Source: Epilithonimonas tenax DSM 16811 (GTDB lineage: Bacteria > Bacteroidota > Bacteroidia > Flavobacteriales > Weeksellaceae). From it: 64,000 bases of DNA. Under the pieces are notes generated by a model. That model saw only the letters and a list, made by a program, of their open reading frames with translations. It was not told the DNA's origin and did no database searches. Shown here in pieces: positions 35,673 to 43,000 of this stretch; positions within the stretch are counted from its first letter, which is position 1; the number at the start of each line of letters is the position of its first letter. The translations under genes and the position numbers were made by a program. Where the stretch lies: positions 1 to 64,000 of the forward strand of contig NZ_AUAA01000018.1 of the NCBI RefSeq assembly GCF_000428485.1, read 5' to 3'.

Positions 35673-36386
35673 ATGGAAGCACAATATAACTTTCAAATGA
35701 AGCCGAAAAGTGATAAGAATGATTGGGAAAAGGTGGAAATCTTTTCCCAATTCTATTGCGAGAGAACGACAGCAATACGGTATGCAAAAAGTCTTTCAAG
35801 AAAATTCAAATCAGAAATCCGCCTTACAGAGGGAAAAGAACCTTTCAAAACAAGCGGAACATACATTTACGAAAACAACAATTATACAACAAATATTATG
35901 GCAAATTGGTGCAACAATAAAGTAACATTCACAGGAAATCGAGAGGTTTTGGACAAAGTCTCGAATGTATTTCAAGAAATGATAGAAAAGGAAACTAAGG
36001 GAAATATTGGGCAACTGCCCGATTTTGTCAAGAGCAAAAACGGTTACTTCTGTGAAATTTATCGAAGTGAAACAGATGAATGTTCTTTCCATTATGAGAC
36101 AAGATGGAGCCCAAATATCGAAGCATTATGGATTGTTGCAAATCATTACGATGTCGGATTTGTATTGGATTACGAAGAATCTGGCTGTATGGTTTTTGGC
36201 AAGACCATATGCGAAAACCAAATCTTACAGGATTATTTTCTCAATCAATGTGACTTTCAAGACTTCATCTACAATGTAGATACAGATTGTTACGAATTCG
36301 AAGGTGAAAATTACGATTACAAAGAGGAGATTATGAGAATCCTATTAGACAGGAAAATAAATAATAACAAACAAAAAATTGCATAA
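35673..36386 (+). CDS. DUF1281-like (Api92-like) protein
   Basis: A 237-residue protein. The recognisable part begins MANWCNNKVTFTGNREVLDK near residue 75 and runs on through WSPNIEALWIVANHYDV and YEESGCMVFG. That is the pattern of DUF1281/Api92-type proteins found on plasmids and phages. The extra N-terminal 70 residues look like a separate helical unit. The frame is open to 35619, but the earlier start would overlap ssb; ATG at 35673 is better. The two-part make-up could be a fusion. Function unknown. Confidence 0.7.
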   Translation: MEAQYNFQMKPKSDKNDWEKVEIFSQFYCERTTAIRYAKSLSRKFKSEIRLTEGKEPFKTSGTYIYENNNYTTNIMANWCNNKVTFTGNREVLDKVSNVFQEMIEKETKGNIGQLPDFVKSKNGYFCEIYRSETDECSFHYETRWSPNIEALWIVANHYDVGFVLDYEESGCMVFGKTICENQILQDYFLNQCDFQDFIYNVDTDCYEFEGENYDYKEEIMRILLDRKINNNKQKIA

Positions 36387-36830
36387 ATGAAAACATCACT
36401 TCAACAAACAGAATATTTACTGATAAAATCAATGACCAACAGTGAATGGGATAATGGCGATTTTGCCATTATCCACATTACGGGAGAATGGAAAGAAATC
36501 CCAAAGAAAAGGCTCGAAGCCGTAAAGCCTTTGGAAAATGACTATGATTTAAAATGGCTGAATTATGCCGATACCAATGTAGAGTTTTTCAAATTTTCGG
36601 AAGAAAATTATCCCTAAGTTGAAGAATGGCTTTCGGAGAGAAGCAGGATTTTTATCGAATTGGAAAAAGAGGATTTGAAAAAATTTTTGCAACCCGAAAA
36701 TAATCTGAATTGCTACCAAATGCAAGTCTATAAAAACGGAAATGCCATTTACAACGCTTTTGGAAAACAGACAGGCGAAGAATTTTGGACAGAAGAATTT
36801 TCATTATATCAATTAACTCAACAACAATGA
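36387..36830 (+). pseudogene. Small gene interrupted by an in-frame stop
   Basis: One frame codes for about 147 residues with a single TAA at 36615-36617. The first part (76 residues) ends FKFSEENYP and the continuation begins VEEWLSERSRIFIELEKEDL and ends SLYQLTQQQ. Codon usage and composition are coherent on both sides, so this is one gene with a nonsense change rather than two. It follows the DUF1281-like gene by 0 bases and overlaps the next by 4 (ATGA). Function unknown. Confidence 0.6.
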
Positions 36831-37034
36831 GAGTAACAGACTTAAACGGTTGCAAGATTAAAGTAACCAATCTTGATGAAGCTATCCAAATTACAGCAGA
36901 GTAAGGAATATGAACATACAAACAAAGAATTTTCAGAATTAGATAAAAGACTGAGAAGGTTTTGGAAAGATATGTACGGAAAACTACTAAAATCAAAACA
37001 ATATGAGCAATCTCGCAGACAAAACGGAGTATAA
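36827..37034 (+). pseudogene. Small gene with a frameshift
   Basis: ATGAGAGTAACAGAC starts a protein MRVTDLNGCKIKVTNLDEAI that stops at 36902-36904. In the +1 frame the stretch EYEHTNKEFSELDKRLRRFW continues to KDMYGKLLKSK. Together these resemble a short Bacteroidota plasmid protein with a N-terminal beta part and a helical tail. The lesion lies at about 36893-36905. It is the second damaged gene in a row. Confidence 0.5.
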
Positions 37035-37245
37035 AGCATTGAACATTATTGCCAAAATGGTAAAACAATATGAAAAATTACACTATTTGGATATGACCAA
37101 AGAAGATGATTGGAATGCCACAAACGCAAGAAACCTATTACAGAGCATTATTCAAAATAATGAATATAAAATTAATTATAACAGAAATAGTAAAAAATCA
37201 ATTTTAAAAACAAAATTATGCAAACCAATTTTTTCAGACAGATAG
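37003..37245 (+). CDS. Small protein of unknown function
   Basis: An 80-residue helical protein, YKALNIIAKMVKQYEKLHYL then DDWNATNARNLLQSIIQNN. The last 28 bases overlap the PRTRC E gene in another frame, and the start overlaps the damaged gene before it. The helical core looks real, but the ends may be wrong. Confidence 0.5.
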   Translation: MSNLADKTEYKALNIIAKMVKQYEKLHYLDMTKEDDWNATNARNLLQSIIQNNEYKINYNRNSKKSILKTKLCKPIFSDR

Positions 37246-37760
37246 GCAAACTCAATCTTACAGGAGATTTGCAAATCACACTCCGACAAGGGGCAGAAAA
37301 CAGTTTCGTTCTTTCCGTATTGCTCAACAATGAGCAATGCGGAGACGAGGCAAGGAAAACGATTCCGCCACTCAATTTAAGGGGGACAGCGGAAGAATTG
37401 GACAACGGATTTTTTGAAAGTATTTCGACACCATTGCAGACCGCATCGGGCTTAATGGTAGATATGGAAAGTTTTATGAAACAGGTCGAAGAAGCCAAGA
37501 AGAAATCGGCAATGGAAAAGGAGAAATCCGACAAGGAGAAAAAAGAAAAGGAAGGCAAAGATAAAAAGTACAAAGAAGCCTTGCAAAAAGCCGAAGAACT
37601 CGAAAAAGACGGCAAATACAAAGAAGCGTGGTCAGCTCTTCCAAAAGTATCGGAATTTCCCGATTATGCTGAAATCATCCGCAAAAAGCAGGATGAATAT
37701 GAGAAACATTTTGCACCAAGCCTATTCTCTGAAACGACCAATGAAAATGTTGAATCTTAA
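37218..37760 (+). CDS. PRTRC system protein E
   Basis: A 180-residue member of the PRTRC E family. The N-terminal domain begins MQTNFFRQIGKLNLTGDLQI and includes TIPPLNLRGTAEELDNGFF. A lysine- and glutamate-rich helix (about 95-135) separates it from a C-terminal motif KYKEAWSALPKVSEFPDYAE. PRTRC means ParB-related, ThiF-related cassette; the system is a conserved plasmid and island gene set of unknown function. It is the first PRTRC gene here, 11 bases before C. Confidence 0.88.
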   Translation: MQTNFFRQIGKLNLTGDLQITLRQGAENSFVLSVLLNNEQCGDEARKTIPPLNLRGTAEELDNGFFESISTPLQTASGLMVDMESFMKQVEEAKKKSAMEKEKSDKEKKEKEGKDKKYKEALQKAEELEKDGKYKEAWSALPKVSEFPDYAEIIRKKQDEYEKHFAPSLFSETTNENVES

Positions 37761-37771
37761 AAATATTATAA

Positions 37772-37990
37772 ATGTTACTTGCAACCCTATTAGACCGAGT
37801 TTTTATACTCAAAGATAACGGACAGGAAATACGTTTACCTGACCCTGAACCAAAATGGAGCGTAGAATCAGTAATGAACTTTTACGCCAACACGTACCCG
37901 ATACTGACCACTTCAAAAATTTCAGCACCGAAAATCAAGGATGATGCTGTTGAATATCAATTTGAAAGTGTGATGGGAACAAAAGGATAA
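37772..37990 (+). CDS. PRTRC system protein C
   Basis: A 72-residue protein typical of PRTRC C: RVFILKDNGQEIRLPDPEPK, SVESVMNFYANTYPILTT, and YQFESVMGTKG at the end. The fold is probably ubiquitin-like, which would fit a ThiF partner; that is inference from family discussion. It directly follows E. Confidence 0.9.
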   Translation: MLLATLLDRVFILKDNGQEIRLPDPEPKWSVESVMNFYANTYPILTTSKISAPKIKDDAVEYQFESVMGTKG

Positions 37991-38080
37991 TAAATAGTTG
38001 ATGGTTTTTGGTTGACAGTTGATAGAATTACAATCTAAAAGCTAACAACCATCAACCATAAACTGACAAACAAAAATAAA

Positions 38081-39256
38081 ATGAATGCAACGAAAAACCA
38101 TATCGGGGACAATTCAACCTCCCGAAGAAAAAAAACAAAGGCAACTTCACTTACAATTGAGGGAATACGCACAATGGATGCATCAGATAAAAGACAGTTC
38201 GGAAGTTCAGAAAGACCAACGGAAATCCGTTCCAATCTCCCAACTTCCAATGCTTTTCTGAGAACCTGCTTTATGCCGAAATTAAAGGAGAATGAAATAA
38301 CAATAACACAGGGCAAACGTAAGTCTGCTAAAACAGAAAGGGATTTTTATAAGTCCCTTTCTCAATTAGCAAAGCATTATGATATAACCCCAATGCCGAC
38401 ACAGCATTTTAATTATCCATACAATATCAGCCTTGCTTTGAGAGATATTGAAACGCAGTTGAAAACCAAGACTGAAAATTGGCAGAGTGTTAGGCTGATA
38501 GAAAAAGGGAGTAAGACTTGCTTTGCAATAGAAGAAAGATGCAACACAGGGGCAACCTTGTTTTATGTTCCCGTCGTACCGCTTTATCAATTGCTCCGCA
38601 ATAAGGTACACAGAAAAGCAGCTTGCTTACTATTGTCCGTATGCACTTATCTGTATAGAAATGTAGATATTCCATATTACAGACAGGAAGATTCTTATCT
38701 CTATTGGAATTACGAAATGCTTACTGATTGGATAGAGCAGGACGAAGAAATAGAAGATAACCACATCTGCAAAAAAGAACTTCAACGGGCGGAAATCATC
38801 GGAGATATGATGGGACAAAAAATTTCCAATGCTAAGAATCTTCTTTTTTTTGAGCAACGCTTGAAACGTTTTATACCGAAAAACAGGTTTGATAAAGAAT
38901 GCCTTCAATTGGCAGAAAAAACCTTTAAACTTTATTGTGATTACCCTAATGAAAGCATTTTCAGAAATGCCCACTATAATAATGCAAACAAGCCCTCAGA
39001 AATGGAGGGAGATGACAATTATAATGAGGAAACTGTTATCGCAATGGATAAATATATTTCCTTTTTTGCCGAGAGTGACGGATTGATTTATGATAATCTA
39101 ACGAGTATGGTCAATAATGAGTTCAACGAATATGCTGAAACACAGCAACCAATGATTTTTAAAACCTTTGACGGAAGTGATATATTGGATAAAAACCTTG
39201 ATTTTGAAAATCAGTTGTTTAAGGTCTTAAACGAATTGTGCCGATTGCTCAACTAA
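38081..39256 (+). CDS. PRTRC-linked protein (F-like)
   Basis: A 391-residue protein in the position usually held by PRTRC F, between C and B. The region after residue 65 looks like a real gene: FYKSLSQLAKHYDITPMPTQ, RLIEKGSKTCFAIEERCNTG, KVHRKAACLLLSVCTYLYRN and acidic central loops. The first 64 residues are basic and low in information. A competing ORF (58 codons, 38085-38261) occupies the same bases in another frame and ends 11 bases before an ATG at 38273. The true start may therefore be 38273, giving 327 residues. Confidence 0.65.
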   Translation: MNATKNHIGDNSTSRRKKTKATSLTIEGIRTMDASDKRQFGSSERPTEIRSNLPTSNAFLRTCFMPKLKENEITITQGKRKSAKTERDFYKSLSQLAKHYDITPMPTQHFNYPYNISLALRDIETQLKTKTENWQSVRLIEKGSKTCFAIEERCNTGATLFYVPVVPLYQLLRNKVHRKAACLLLSVCTYLYRNVDIPYYRQEDSYLYWNYEMLTDWIEQDEEIEDNHICKKELQRAEIIGDMMGQKISNAKNLLFFEQRLKRFIPKNRFDKECLQLAEKTFKLYCDYPNESIFRNAHYNNANKPSEMEGDDNYNEETVIAMDKYISFFAESDGLIYDNLTSMVNNEFNEYAETQQPMIFKTFDGSDILDKNLDFENQLFKVLNELCRLLN

Positions 39257-39300
39257 TCTGTGCATACACGGCGCAAATAATTCAATTATAAAAACAAGCT

Positions 39301-40047
39301 ATGAGAAATACAGCCAATACAATTAAGAACGAAGAAACCGACATAACCAATAATTTTGGAACACTTTACTATCCTAAATCAGCACTGGTCTTTTATGAGA
39401 CAGAAGATTATAATCGCGATGGTTATGTTGAACATTTTGATATTGACCCTAATGGAAACCCTGTCAATGCCCACCCTTTGACTGTAAGGGAGGCACAACG
39501 ACTCTCCAAATCTTTAAATATTCAAAATAAGAAAGAAAAAGATTTTCTAAGACCAAGTGGTATTATTTCTGAAACTGTACTATTTATAGATACATCGGAA
39601 AATGGAAAAGTGGTCTGGTACACAAAAGCACAGGAACGACAGTTACTATTTACCGAAAAGCTTTCCATTCCAAATGGTTTAGCGAATGTGCCACCTTTGC
39701 TATGGTGTGCCAATAAGCAGGGAATGAAAATATTCGCATTGGAGACAGACCAACGCCCCAATACAGATACACCACTATTTCACGCTCCGTTCTTTAATGT
39801 TTACGAAAGCGGAAGTGTTTGTATGGGAACGGTCGACGTAAACATTAAAAGTTCCGCATCACTCGAAGAGTTTACTAAGAAATGGGAAAACTATTTTTTC
39901 AATTCTTATTTCAGCCATTTGGTCAACAGCCATAATCCGATTAAAGGAAACTTGGTAATCCTTTGGAAAAGCCTTATTGATTCAAAAGAGCCGTTTCCGA
40001 CAGATATTCTAATCAATTCAAATCTAACTTTAAAAAATCTACTCTAA
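39301..40047 (+). CDS. PRTRC system protein B
   Basis: A 248-residue member of PRTRC B. HPLTVREAQRLSKSLN, PPLLWCANKQGMKIFALE, FHAPFFNVYESGSVCMGTVD and FSHLVNSHNPIKGNLVILWK are family stretches. Its stop overlaps the start of the ThiF gene by one base (TAATG), so the two are co-translated. Function unknown; it is a conserved partner of the ThiF protein. Confidence 0.9.
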   Translation: MRNTANTIKNEETDITNNFGTLYYPKSALVFYETEDYNRDGYVEHFDIDPNGNPVNAHPLTVREAQRLSKSLNIQNKKEKDFLRPSGIISETVLFIDTSENGKVVWYTKAQERQLLFTEKLSIPNGLANVPPLLWCANKQGMKIFALETDQRPNTDTPLFHAPFFNVYESGSVCMGTVDVNIKSSASLEEFTKKWENYFFNSYFSHLVNSHNPIKGNLVILWKSLIDSKEPFPTDILINSNLTLKNLL

Positions 40048-40856
40048 TGATACAATCTGAAAAAACAAAAGTCCATTTTACCGATGATAGCCTTTTAAAT
40101 CCTACCAATCCTGTAATGGTAAACCTCATAGGTGCAGGTGGTACAGGTTCTAAAGTATTGACCGCCTTGATCGAAATGAACCATTCATTGATTGAATTGG
40201 GACACGCAGGATTACAGGTGCGGTTGTGGGATGATGATATTGTCACAGAAGCGAATCAAGGCAGACAGCGTTTTGCAGAATGTGAAGTAGGATTACCAAA
40301 GGCAGTTGCACTGATAAATCGGGCAAACCGATGGTCTGGAACGAATTGGAAAGCCGAAGTCAGAAAGTTTGAAAGAGATTCTTTAGGAAGAATCCAAGAG
40401 AATATGCAGTCCGCAATTTATATGTCGTGTGTTGATAATGTCAAATCACGATTTGAAATTGCTGATATTCTGAATGAATTGAAAGAGGGTAGGAGATTAT
40501 ACAGAAACCAGGCTAAATATTGGATGGATTTTGGCAACAACCGATATTCTGGACAGGTTTTGCTTTCTACAGTTGAGAATATAAAACAACCTGATTCCGA
40601 AAAATATCAAACAACGTCGAATCTTCCTTATGTGACGGAAGAATTTGGAGAACTGCTTTTGCAGTCTGAAACGCAAGATGATACACCAAGTTGCAGTTTA
40701 GCAGAAGCATTAGAAAAGCAGGATTTGTTTATTAATTCTACATTAGCACAAATGGGATGTTCTCTATTGTGGAACTTGTTTCGCAACGGACTGACTGAAA
40801 ACAGAGGTTTTTTCCTTAATCTAAAAAATTTCCATTCTCAACTGATAAAAATATAA
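40047..40856 (+). CDS. PRTRC system ThiF-family protein
   Basis: A 269-residue E1-like, ThiF/MoeB-fold protein. VNLIGAGGTGSKVLTALIEM is the nucleotide-binding loop and LWDDDIVTEANQGRQRF the Asp-containing segment with Arg, as in ThiF and Uba proteins. No CxxC zinc pair of typical ThiF is clear. It should adenylate the C-terminus of a ubiquitin-like partner, possibly PRTRC C; that is inference. It is the last PRTRC gene in the window. PRTRC A (Mov34/MPN type) and ParB are not found nearby. Confidence 0.9.
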   Translation: MIQSEKTKVHFTDDSLLNPTNPVMVNLIGAGGTGSKVLTALIEMNHSLIELGHAGLQVRLWDDDIVTEANQGRQRFAECEVGLPKAVALINRANRWSGTNWKAEVRKFERDSLGRIQENMQSAIYMSCVDNVKSRFEIADILNELKEGRRLYRNQAKYWMDFGNNRYSGQVLLSTVENIKQPDSEKYQTTSNLPYVTEEFGELLLQSETQDDTPSCSLAEALEKQDLFINSTLAQMGCSLLWNLFRNGLTENRGFFLNLKNFHSQLIKI

Positions 40857-41238
40857 AAAACCGCCTGACCAAAAGTTGGGCGGCAAAAATGCAATTCCTC
40901 CCTGCGGTCGGAAACGTATTTTTGCGGAAAGCGGAACAACCCCATTTCTAAAACAATTCCGGACTTTGGCTTTGGTTTGTTTTTGAAAAAAGGTTGTAAG
41001 TATTAACTGACTATAGAAAACTCGTTGTGCATAGTTTCAATTAAGCATTAAAATAGTTAGTTGAAACTATGCACTTTCAGTGCAAGAATTTCAGTTTCTA
41101 TAAATTTTTTATTCGACACAGATGCACAGATAATAAAATGAATTTTTTAATATTTTATTATCTGTGCATCTGTGGAGTTTTTTAAACGAATTTCATTCGT
41201 TGTTCAAATCTATGGACTGAAAGTCCATAGTGGTTTAG
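40857..41238. other. Palindrome-rich non-coding region
   Basis: No gene in 382 bases between the PRTRC and mercury genes. It carries at least four hairpins in tandem, listed next, and otherwise nothing I recognise. It may mark the junction at which the metal island was added. Confidence 0.6.
41027..41230. repeat. Cluster of inverted repeats
   Basis: Hairpin a: GTGCATAGTTTCAA (41027-41040) with TTGAAACTATGCAC (41061-41074). Hairpin b: GCACT/AGTGC around TTC (41071-41083). Hairpin c: a perfect 23-bp stem, 41117-41139 with 41152-41174, containing CACAGATGCACAGATAATAA, around a 12-base loop. Hairpin d: AACGAAT/ATTCGTT near 41185-41201. Hairpin e: CTATGGACT/AGTCCATAG (41210-41230). Such dense pairing is not expected of plain spacer. 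REP-like or miniature mobile elements are possible. Confidence 0.75.
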
Positions 41239-41448
41239 TTATTTACAACAAGCATTTCCCTCTTGAATAGGTGGGCACTTTACTGTACCGTAACTACAAA
41301 ACACGCAACAATCTCCCTTTATAGGTTTTAGAGTTGTTTTGCAACTCTCACACTGATAGAAAAATTGACAAGCATCAGTTGGCATTTCTTCGGATTTCTT
41401 ATGTCCGCAGGTTGGACAAGTTATTTCGGATATTAAAATGATGTCCAT
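41239..41448 (-). CDS. GDCCVxC-domain protein
   Basis: A 69-residue Cys-rich protein: CPTCGHKK near 11, CQFFYQCESC near 27, then GDCCVFCSYGTVKCPPIQ and a C-terminal NACCK. The GDCCVxC signature marks a small family found in mercury-resistance clusters in which some members carry selenocysteine; all positions here are Cys. It shares one base with the start of the MerT-MerP gene and is its last operon partner. Metal or thiol chemistry at the cell envelope or cytoplasm is likely. Confidence 0.85.
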   Translation of the reverse strand: MDIILISEITCPTCGHKKSEEMPTDACQFFYQCESCKTTLKPIKGDCCVFCSYGTVKCPPIQEGNACCK

Positions 41449-42050
41449 TATGAAATAATTTTGCTTTTTAGTGATTTGTAACCAGTAGAGTTGATAGCTT
41501 TTTCGATTTGCTCGATGCTGGTTTGTTTGTTGTCGAACTTTACAATTGCGTTGCCTTTTTCGTAAGAAACAATAACTTCAACAATGCCTTTTAGTTTGCT
41601 AATTTCTGTCTTTACATGATGTTCACATCCTGAACAAGTCATTCCTTTAATAGTAAATTCAACTTTCTGAATTTTAGAAGTCGAAGTAACAATTGCCGTG
41701 ATTTTTGTCTTCGGAACAAAGATGTGAGCATAACTCGGAAATGATAGAAGTAAAACTGATATTACGGTAATACTTCCTAACAATGATTTCGTTTGCATAA
41801 AATTTTGTTTTTGATTTGTTTCACAATTACAGTCAATTTGTTGTTGAGGTTTCAGTTTTTGATACCAAGCAAAGCCAAGAACTAAAACAGTCATACCAAT
41901 AAAATAAGGTCGAAAAGGTTCGAGCCACGAAAAGGTAGAAGCAATTCCGCTTGAACCCGCAACTATAGCCAAAATTGGCGTAATACAGCACAAGGACGAA
42001 GCAATTGCTGTCAAAAGTCCTGCACCGATTAATTTTTTTTCTGTTTTCAT
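41448..42050 (-). CDS. merTP: MerT-MerP fusion mercuric transporter
   Basis: A 200-residue mercuric ion import protein. The first 120 residues are MerT-like, with membrane helices and the Cys pair in SSLCCITP that accepts Hg(II). The C-terminal 70 residues are a MerP/HMA domain with GMTCSGCEHHV. In most operons MerT and MerP are separate; the fusion is known in Bacteroidota. Its start overlaps the regulator's stop by 4 bases (ATGA). No MerA reductase is present in the window. Confidence 0.9.
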   Translation of the reverse strand: MKTEKKLIGAGLLTAIASSLCCITPILAIVAGSSGIASTFSWLEPFRPYFIGMTVLVLGFAWYQKLKPQQQIDCNCETNQKQNFMQTKSLLGSITVISVLLLSFPSYAHIFVPKTKITAIVTSTSKIQKVEFTIKGMTCSGCEHHVKTEISKLKGIVEVIVSYEKGNAIVKFDNKQTSIEQIEKAINSTGYKSLKSKIIS

Positions 42051-42421
42051 ATTGTTTCCAAAATTTTGTTTTCGTTAAGGATTTTGAAAAAAGGTTTGAG
42101 CATTTTTTCATACTCTTTTGCCAACGAATAGAAAATAGTTTGCGCTTGTCTTTCCGTTTCAATGAGTTTTCTGTCTTTGAGTTTTCGCAAGTGCTGAGAA
42201 ACTGCCGAAATGGTCATACTGAGAATATCGCTTAGGTCGCAAACACAAAGTTTCTTTTCTTCATAAAGAAGAAAAAGTATTTTCAGTCTTACATTGTTAC
42301 CCGCTAACTCAAGTCCGCTGGATAAATAATCAACTGTTCCTTTGATTTCACTAATCCGGTCTTTGCAACGCATTATCTGCTTAACGTCCGCCTGCTGCCT
42401 TATACAAGAAAGATTATCCAT
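42047..42421 (-). CDS. ArsR-family metal-sensing regulator of mer genes
   Basis: A 124-residue winged-helix repressor from the ATG at 42421. The frame continues six codons to 42439, but these would lie in the -7 box, so MDNLSCIRQQ is the start. ELAGNNVRLKILFLLYEEKK leads to the metal-site motif CVCD (ELCVCDL type) and the recognition helix SMTISAVSQHLRKL. Cys residues near the N-terminus (SCIRQQ, RCKDR) suggest an additional metal site, as in CadC/CmtR-like proteins. Controls merTP and the GDCCVxC gene. Confidence 0.88.
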   Translation of the reverse strand: MDNLSCIRQQADVKQIMRCKDRISEIKGTVDYLSSGLELAGNNVRLKILFLLYEEKKLCVCDLSDILSMTISAVSQHLRKLKDRKLIETERQAQTIFYSLAKEYEKMLKPFFKILNENKILETI

Positions 42422-42426
42422 AAGTA

Positions 42427-42457
42427 CAAAGATAAGCAAATTGTTTATTTAAGCAAA
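42427..42457 (-). promoter_or_regulatory. mer-type promoter with operator repeats
   Basis: On the minus strand TTTG (42457-42454), then 19 bases, then TATCTTTG (42434-42427), an ideal Bacteroidota promoter. Only 5 bases separate it from the ATG at 42421, so the message is probably leaderless. Two direct repeats of TTTGCTTA flank the spacer and are likely operator sites for the ArsR protein. Confidence 0.7.
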
Positions 42458-42480
42458 TACTAAAATACAAAAACATCTTT

Positions 42481-42900
42481 TTATACATTTTCATAAAAGG
42501 ATAAAAGATTTCCGTATAAGTCTAATGCTGCAAATTCTCTTGTGCCATAATAGGTACTTTCTATCTCTGTTTTTTCATTGTGAAGCACCTCTTTTTCTTT
42601 TAGCTCTTTATACAGCTCTTCAACTCCTTTTACTTCAATTCTGCAACTGTGTGTTCCTGCTAAAAAGCTTTCTGCCCCACTACTAATCGGTTTTAGAAAT
42701 AGAAAAATGCTTTTCCATTTCCAACTATAATTGCAGGAAGCCCACAAATGCAGTTCTATGTTGCCCCGAACCAAAATTGCAAAAGTGTCTTCCTTGTGCC
42801 GACAATCAAAACCAAATTTGTCTTTGTAAAATTGAACTGCTTTGTCAATTTCCCTGACAGGAAATGCGGGTGTTGCCTTTATCAGTTCTATCATTGTCAT
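42481..42900 (-). CDS. Glyoxalase/bleomycin-resistance-type protein
   Basis: A 139-residue VOC-fold protein. KATPAFPVREIDKAVQFYKD opens the first motif, KEDTFAILVRGNIELHLWAS continues it, and the end TREFAALDLYGNLLSFYE is typical of bleomycin-binding proteins. The longer frame to 42948 adds 16 residues without support; the ATG at 42900 gives MTMIELIKATP. Antibiotic binding is possible; it lies between the mer and copper genes as an apparent passenger. Confidence 0.8.
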   Translation of the reverse strand: MTMIELIKATPAFPVREIDKAVQFYKDKFGFDCRHKEDTFAILVRGNIELHLWASCNYSWKWKSIFLFLKPISSGAESFLAGTHSCRIEVKGVEELYKELKEKEVLHNEKTEIESTYYGTREFAALDLYGNLLSFYENV

Positions 42901-43000
42901 GTGCAATTTTAAATTGTAATATTGTGGTAAATAGTTGAGACAGCTCAAACGGATTGAAAAAACGTTTTCGGTTTCCTGGCTTAGCTGTTTATCCTTTGTT

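Noticed and set aside
37997-38056. GTTGATGGTT/AACCATCAAC inverted repeat
   Set aside because: Short arms, AT-rich spacer and a common flavobacterial intergenic pattern; too weak to list as a feature.
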